A DNA stretch of 37,515 nucleotides. Origin: JAVVVD01 sp964642795 (GTDB taxonomy: Bacteria > Bacillota > Clostridia > Christensenellales > CAG-138). The notes below the pieces were generated by a model. It was not told where the DNA came from. It worked only from the letters and a program-made list of their open reading frames with translations, and did no database searches. The stretch is from NCBI GenBank assembly GCA_964642795.1, contig CAZXRQ010000011.1, positions 1-37,515 on the forward strand. Reading direction: 5' to 3'. Each line of letters begins with the position of its first letter. Position 1 is the first letter of the stretch. The translations under genes and the position numbers were made by a program. Positions 34,300-37,515 of this stretch are shown piece after piece.

Positions 34300-35652
34300 A
34301 TGACGGCAGGTGACAAGCTCAAAAGGGCGGCGGCGATGGCCGCGTATGACTATGTGGATAAGGATCCCGAAAAGAACATACCGAAGCTTTTGAAGAAGCT
34401 GGGCGAGCTGGACGATTCGGATTCCGTAAAGCGGCAGACCGACGCCATAGCGAAGGTATTTGCAGAGCCTGACGGCAACTGGCGCAAGCTCATACTGAGC
34501 CTGTGGCGCGATATAGATGCTCACCAGCGCCGCAAGCTCGTAGAAACAGTCGTTGTAAACGACAGTCTCGTAGGTTCCGCTATTCAGAAAAAGAACAAAA
34601 AGAAGTACAACTGCAACATCCCCTGGGCTATCCTGATGGACCCCACCTCCGCCTGCAACCTAAAATGCACAGGCTGCTGGGCGGCGGAATACGACCACAA
34701 GCTGAACCTCACCCTTGAGGAGCTGGACAGCATCATTGAGCAGGGCGAGGCGTTGGGCTGCTATTTGTACATCTATTCCGGCGGCGAGCCCACCGTGCGC
34801 AAGGATGATATCATAACCCTTTGCGAGAGGCACCCCGAATGCGGCTTTTTGGCCTTCACCAACGGAACACTCATTGATGAACAATTTGCCGACGAGATGC
34901 TTCGTGTAGGCAACTTCGTGCCCGCCATCAGTGTAGAGGGCTTTGAGGAGGCCACCGATTCCCGCCGCGGTGCGGGCACTTTTAAGGCGGTAATGGATAC
35001 CATGGAGCTGTTAAAGCGCAAAAAGCTGTTGTTCGGCGTATCCTGCTGCTACACCTCGACGAATGCGGAGTTTATCGGCAGTGAGGCATATTTTGACGCC
35101 ATGGTAAGCTGGGGCGCTATGTTCGCATGGTTCTTCACCTATATGCCTGTTGGCAAGGACGCCGTACCGGAGCTTATGGCAACGGCCGAGCAAAGGAAGT
35201 TGATGTATCGTCAGGTGCGCGCCTTCCGCAAGACCAAGCCGCTTTTCACCATGGACTTTTGGAACGACGGCGAGTTCGTCAAGGGCTGCATCGCGGGCGG
35301 CAGGAGCTATCTGCACATCAACGCGGGCGGCGATATAGAGCCCTGCGCCTTCATCCATTATGCGGACTCTAACATCCGCACGGATACGCTGCTTGAAGCC
35401 CTGCAAAAGCCGCTGTTTATGGCATACCACGAAAACCAGCCCTTCAACAAAAATATGCTTCGCCCCTGCCCCGTGCTGGATAACCCCGGCAGGCTGACCC
35501 AGATGGTCGATAAGTCCGGCGCACATTCCACGGATGTTATCGCACCGGAAAGCGCAAATGAGTATTGCGGCAAGTGTGTGCAACGTGCCAGCGAGTGGGC
35601 GCCCGTCGCCGCCGAGCTGTGGCGCGAATGCAGCAAGGATAAGGAGGAGTAG
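34300..35652 (+). CDS. Radical SAM protein with SPASM-like C-terminus
   Basis: 450 residues. A helical N-terminal region (1-105) precedes the radical SAM core, whose 4Fe-4S motif CNLKCTGC is near 118-125, followed by a GGEPTVRKDD SAM-binding loop. C-terminal cysteines (KGCIAGG, EPCAF, RPCPVLDNP, EYCGKC) suggest auxiliary clusters as in SPASM/HpnH-like enzymes. It resembles a radical SAM type widespread in Firmicutes whose product I cannot name with confidence; radical SAM enzymes have been linked to membrane-spanning lipids in some Firmicutes, but nothing here proves that. Start follows AGGAGG. Its last codons contain the metK ribosome binding site. Confidence 0.88.
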   Translation: MTAGDKLKRAAAMAAYDYVDKDPEKNIPKLLKKLGELDDSDSVKRQTDAIAKVFAEPDGNWRKLILSLWRDIDAHQRRKLVETVVVNDSLVGSAIQKKNKKKYNCNIPWAILMDPTSACNLKCTGCWAAEYDHKLNLTLEELDSIIEQGEALGCYLYIYSGGEPTVRKDDIITLCERHPECGFLAFTNGTLIDEQFADEMLRVGNFVPAISVEGFEEATDSRRGAGTFKAVMDTMELLKRKKLLFGVSCCYTSTNAEFIGSEAYFDAMVSWGAMFAWFFTYMPVGKDAVPELMATAEQRKLMYRQVRAFRKTKPLFTMDFWNDGEFVKGCIAGGRSYLHINAGGDIEPCAFIHYADSNIRTDTLLEALQKPLFMAYHENQPFNKNMLRPCPVLDNPGRLTQMVDKSGAHSTDVIAPESANEYCGKCVQRASEWAPVAAELWRECSKDKEE

Positions 35653-35653
35653 C

Positions 35654-36832
35654 ATGCGTTCCAGCTTTTCCTCTGAAGCCGTGACCTGCGGCCATCCGGA
35701 CAAGGTCTGTGACCAGATAGCCGACGCGATACTGGACGCGATACTGGCCAAGGATCCCATGGCGCGGGTCGCGTGCGAGGTGACCGTCTGCACGCAGAAG
35801 GTGCATATAATGGGCGAGATCACCTCCCTTTATTCGCCCGACTTTGATAGTATCGCCCGGCAGGTGATCCGCGACGTCGGCTATACCGCCTCCGGCATGG
35901 GCTTTGATGCGGACAGCTGCGAAATACAGGTAGATGTGCACACCCAGTCCGCCGATATAGACCGGGGCGTTTCAAAAAGCAACGCCGATGATGCCGGCGC
36001 AGGCGATCAGGGCATGATGTTTGGTTATGCCATAAACGAGACCGAGTGCTGTATGCCGCTGCCCATCACCCTGGCCAACAGTCTTACTAAGCGGCTGGAT
36101 GAGGTGCGCCGCACGGGCGGGATACCGTACCTGCTCCCTGACGGCAAGGCGCAGGTGACGGTGGAATACGAAAGCGGCAGGCCCCTTCGCATTGCCACGG
36201 TCGTGGTTTCAGCACAGCACACCGTCAGCGCGGATATCGATGCCATGCGCGATGAGATCATAGAAAAGGTGATAGCTCAGGCGCTGCCCGCAGAGCTGCT
36301 GGATGAGAACACGCTGTTCTATATCAATCCTACCGGACGCTTCGTAATAGGCGGCCCGGCCGGGGACTCCGGGCTTACCGGCCGCAAGCTCATCGCCGAT
36401 ACCTACGGCGGCAGCGCGCGCCACGGCGGCGGCGCATTCTCCGGCAAGGACGCCACAAAGGTGGATCGCAGCGCCGCATACATGGCACGGTATATCGCCA
36501 AAAACATCGTCGCAGCGGGGCTTGCCGAAAGATGTGAGGTTCAGCTTGCCTACGCCATCGGCCTTGCTGACCCGATATCAGTGGCGATGGATACCTTTAA
36601 CACGGGCAGGGTGTCGGATGACGCGCTCACAGAATGGATCATAGCAAACGTGGACATGCGACCCGCCGTCATTATTCGACAGTTTGGCTTGAGAAAGCCC
36701 ATCTATCGCAGCCTTGCCTGCTACGGCCACTTTGGAGAAAACGCCAAGGCTATGCCCTGGGAAAACACGGATCTTGTGGAAACGCTGCAAAAAAAATTTG
36801 GCGAATCCGCATACAGTAAGAAAACCGCTTAA
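35654..36832 (+). CDS. metK: S-adenosylmethionine synthetase
   Basis: 392-residue MetK, making SAM from methionine and ATP. Motifs: GHPDKVCDQIADAILD, GAGDQGMMFGYA, and the P-loop-like GGGAFSGKDATKVDRSAAY. Full length and apparently intact. Start at 35654 is one base after the radical SAM stop and uses AAGGAGG inside that gene, so the two are tightly coupled: the SAM consumer and its supplier are co-translated. No SAM riboswitch is seen before it. The start of the frame at 35534 lies inside the upstream gene and is rejected. Confidence 0.97.
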   Translation: MRSSFSSEAVTCGHPDKVCDQIADAILDAILAKDPMARVACEVTVCTQKVHIMGEITSLYSPDFDSIARQVIRDVGYTASGMGFDADSCEIQVDVHTQSADIDRGVSKSNADDAGAGDQGMMFGYAINETECCMPLPITLANSLTKRLDEVRRTGGIPYLLPDGKAQVTVEYESGRPLRIATVVVSAQHTVSADIDAMRDEIIEKVIAQALPAELLDENTLFYINPTGRFVIGGPAGDSGLTGRKLIADTYGGSARHGGGAFSGKDATKVDRSAAYMARYIAKNIVAAGLAERCEVQLAYAIGLADPISVAMDTFNTGRVSDDALTEWIIANVDMRPAVIIRQFGLRKPIYRSLACYGHFGENAKAMPWENTDLVETLQKKFGESAYSKKTA

Positions 36833-36852
36833 AAAGAAAGGAAGTAAACACC

Positions 36853-37281
36853 ATGAAACGCGAAGAATTGTATGCAAAACTGGATGCTCTCTATGACCAC
36901 ATCGACGAGACCAAGGCCAAGGCCGAAAGCGCCAAGACAGAGACGCGCGAAAAACTGGATTGCGACATTGCGGAAGCCAAGGGGCGCACGGAGGCTGCCA
37001 AGGAAAACATCCGCATCAGCGGAGAAAAAGGCAAAAGCAAGTTGAACGGCGAGATGCTAAAGCTCCAGATGAATATCGAGCAGGCCCGCGACGAGCGCGC
37101 TGAAGCCCGGCTGGAGCACGACCGCAAAAAGGCCCTGCGCGCCACAGAAAAGCTTGAGGACTATGCTGCAGACGCCATTACCGTAGCGCTCATGGCAGTG
37201 GACGAGGCCGCCTATGCAACGCTGGACGCCATAGACGCGCGGCTGACCTACGAAGAGCTATTCGGCGAAGACGACGAATAA
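36853..37281 (+). CDS. Small helical coiled-coil protein
   Basis: 142 residues, almost entirely charged helix. Residues 1-105 are rich in Lys, Glu and Ala with heptad character (DHIDETKAKAESAKTETREK); the last 35 (YAADAITVALMAVDEAAYATLDAIDARLTYEELFGEDDE) form an amphipathic helix. No signal peptide or membrane helix, and no named family. It lies 20 bases after metK with AAAGGAAG before the ATG, so it belongs to the cassette. It might be a partner or scaffold for the radical SAM enzyme. Confidence 0.8.
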   Translation: MKREELYAKLDALYDHIDETKAKAESAKTETREKLDCDIAEAKGRTEAAKENIRISGEKGKSKLNGEMLKLQMNIEQARDERAEARLEHDRKKALRATEKLEDYAADAITVALMAVDEAAYATLDAIDARLTYEELFGEDDE

Positions 37282-37311
37282 GCAGTAACGATACCGTCGC
37301 ACAGGCAAAGT

Positions 37312-37337
37312 CGGGCGGGGCATAACAGCCCCGCCCG
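37312..37337 (+). terminator. GC-rich hairpin after the cassette
   Basis: CGGGCGGGGC and GCCCCGCCCG pair perfectly (10 bp) around ATAACA, 30 bases after the last stop. No U-tract follows, so termination efficiency is uncertain; it may end the transcript by RNA stability instead. Confidence 0.55.
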
Positions 37338-37338
37338 C

Positions 37339-37515
37339 GCTCAGGCTGTCGAAAAAGTCAATTTTGACTTTTTCGAGCTTGCAGTCTTTGCCTCTCGCCA
37401 AAAGGCTGCGCCTGTTGGCTCCCGGGCGGCAAAGCCTGAGCAGAATAGGGAAAATCTGTGATTTTCCTTCCGGTCTGACGCGCGGAAGGTGAATTGCCGC
37501 AAAGCGGCAAGAGAG
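37339..37515. repeat. Hairpin cluster, probable interspersed repeat (runs off the edge)
   Basis: Outer arms GCTCAGGCT (37339-37347) and AGCCTGAGC (37433-37441) are exact inverted repeats. Inside is TCGAAAAAGTCAA/TTGACTTTTTCGA (37349-37376, 13-bp arms, 2-base spacer). To the right are GGAAAATC/GATTTTCC (37449-37467), CCTTCCG/CGGAAGG (37466-37489) and TTGCCGC/GCGGCAA (37494-37510). Five hairpins in 177 bases with no reading frame resemble a BIME/MITE-type element. Confidence 0.6.

Noticed and set aside
1..37515. CRISPR arrays, phage genes, transposases, rRNA
   Set aside because: No regularly spaced repeats, integrase or transposase motifs, or rRNA sequence were seen.

Overview
The window looks like a chromosomal stretch from a GC-rich, probably spore-forming member of the Clostridia (Bacillota). 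The grounds are the gene neighbourhoods: pta-ackA-DUF177-rpmF-plsX-acpP-rnc, tmcAL-ylbJ-coaD-rsmD, iscS-thiI-recX, and a ClpC with a UVR linker. Other grounds are strong AGGAGG-type ribosome binding sites and a YlbJ (SpoVV-type) sporulation membrane protein. No species can be named from the sequence alone.

Region 1 (1-7613). A tRNA-Thr(CGT) gene runs off the left edge on the minus strand with its own promoter. Next comes a minus-strand operon transcribed pta, ackA, DUF177, rpmF, plsX, acpP, rnc. It joins acetyl-phosphate metabolism, acyl-phosphate/phospholipid synthesis, ribosomal protein L32 and RNase III. acpP has an extra internal promoter whose -35 box contains the plsX stop codon. Divergent from pta are tmcAL (apparently leaderless) and ylbJ.

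Region 2 (7581-16023). A long minus-strand operon is transcribed iscS, thiI, a lipoprotein, a Cys-rich small protein, recX, nnrD, an amidohydrolase, 5-formyl-THF cyclo-ligase, then (from a second promoter) rsmD, coaD and a coiled-coil protein with a Q-rich, charge-blocked tail. Four junctions are 4-base ATGA overlaps. The operon ends at an intrinsic terminator embedded in the 3' end of convergent ylbJ.

Region 3 (16160-22164). clpC, then an N-acetylmuramoyl-L-alanine amidase and a coupled secreted protein on the plus strand, and a convergent HI0933-family flavoprotein. The clpC terminator appears to overlap the amidase promoter and ribosome binding site.

Region 4 (22200-29120) is accessory and decayed. 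A BspA-type leucine-rich-repeat gene and a MATE exporter gene have both lost their 5' ends and meet head to head near 23160-23170. About 700 bases of structured non-coding DNA follow, then a mosaic of sensor histidine kinases. The first has its sensor domain cut off by an exact 8-bp tandem duplication. Its H-box is then fused in frame to the middle of another kinase's ligand-binding domain, followed by a nearly complete soluble hybrid kinase.

Region 5 (29091-37515). A lipoprotein with DxDGDG repeats and a structured leader, a large inverted-repeat element, a Na/Pi symporter with a PhoU-like tail, and an HxlR-TetR regulator pair. After a terminator comes a three-gene cassette: a radical SAM enzyme, its own SAM synthetase (metK) and a small helical protein. 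The window ends in a cluster of hairpins that looks like an interspersed repeat. The regulator-controlled radical SAM/metK cassette is the best candidate for an undescribed system; the kinase mosaic is the clearest structural oddity.
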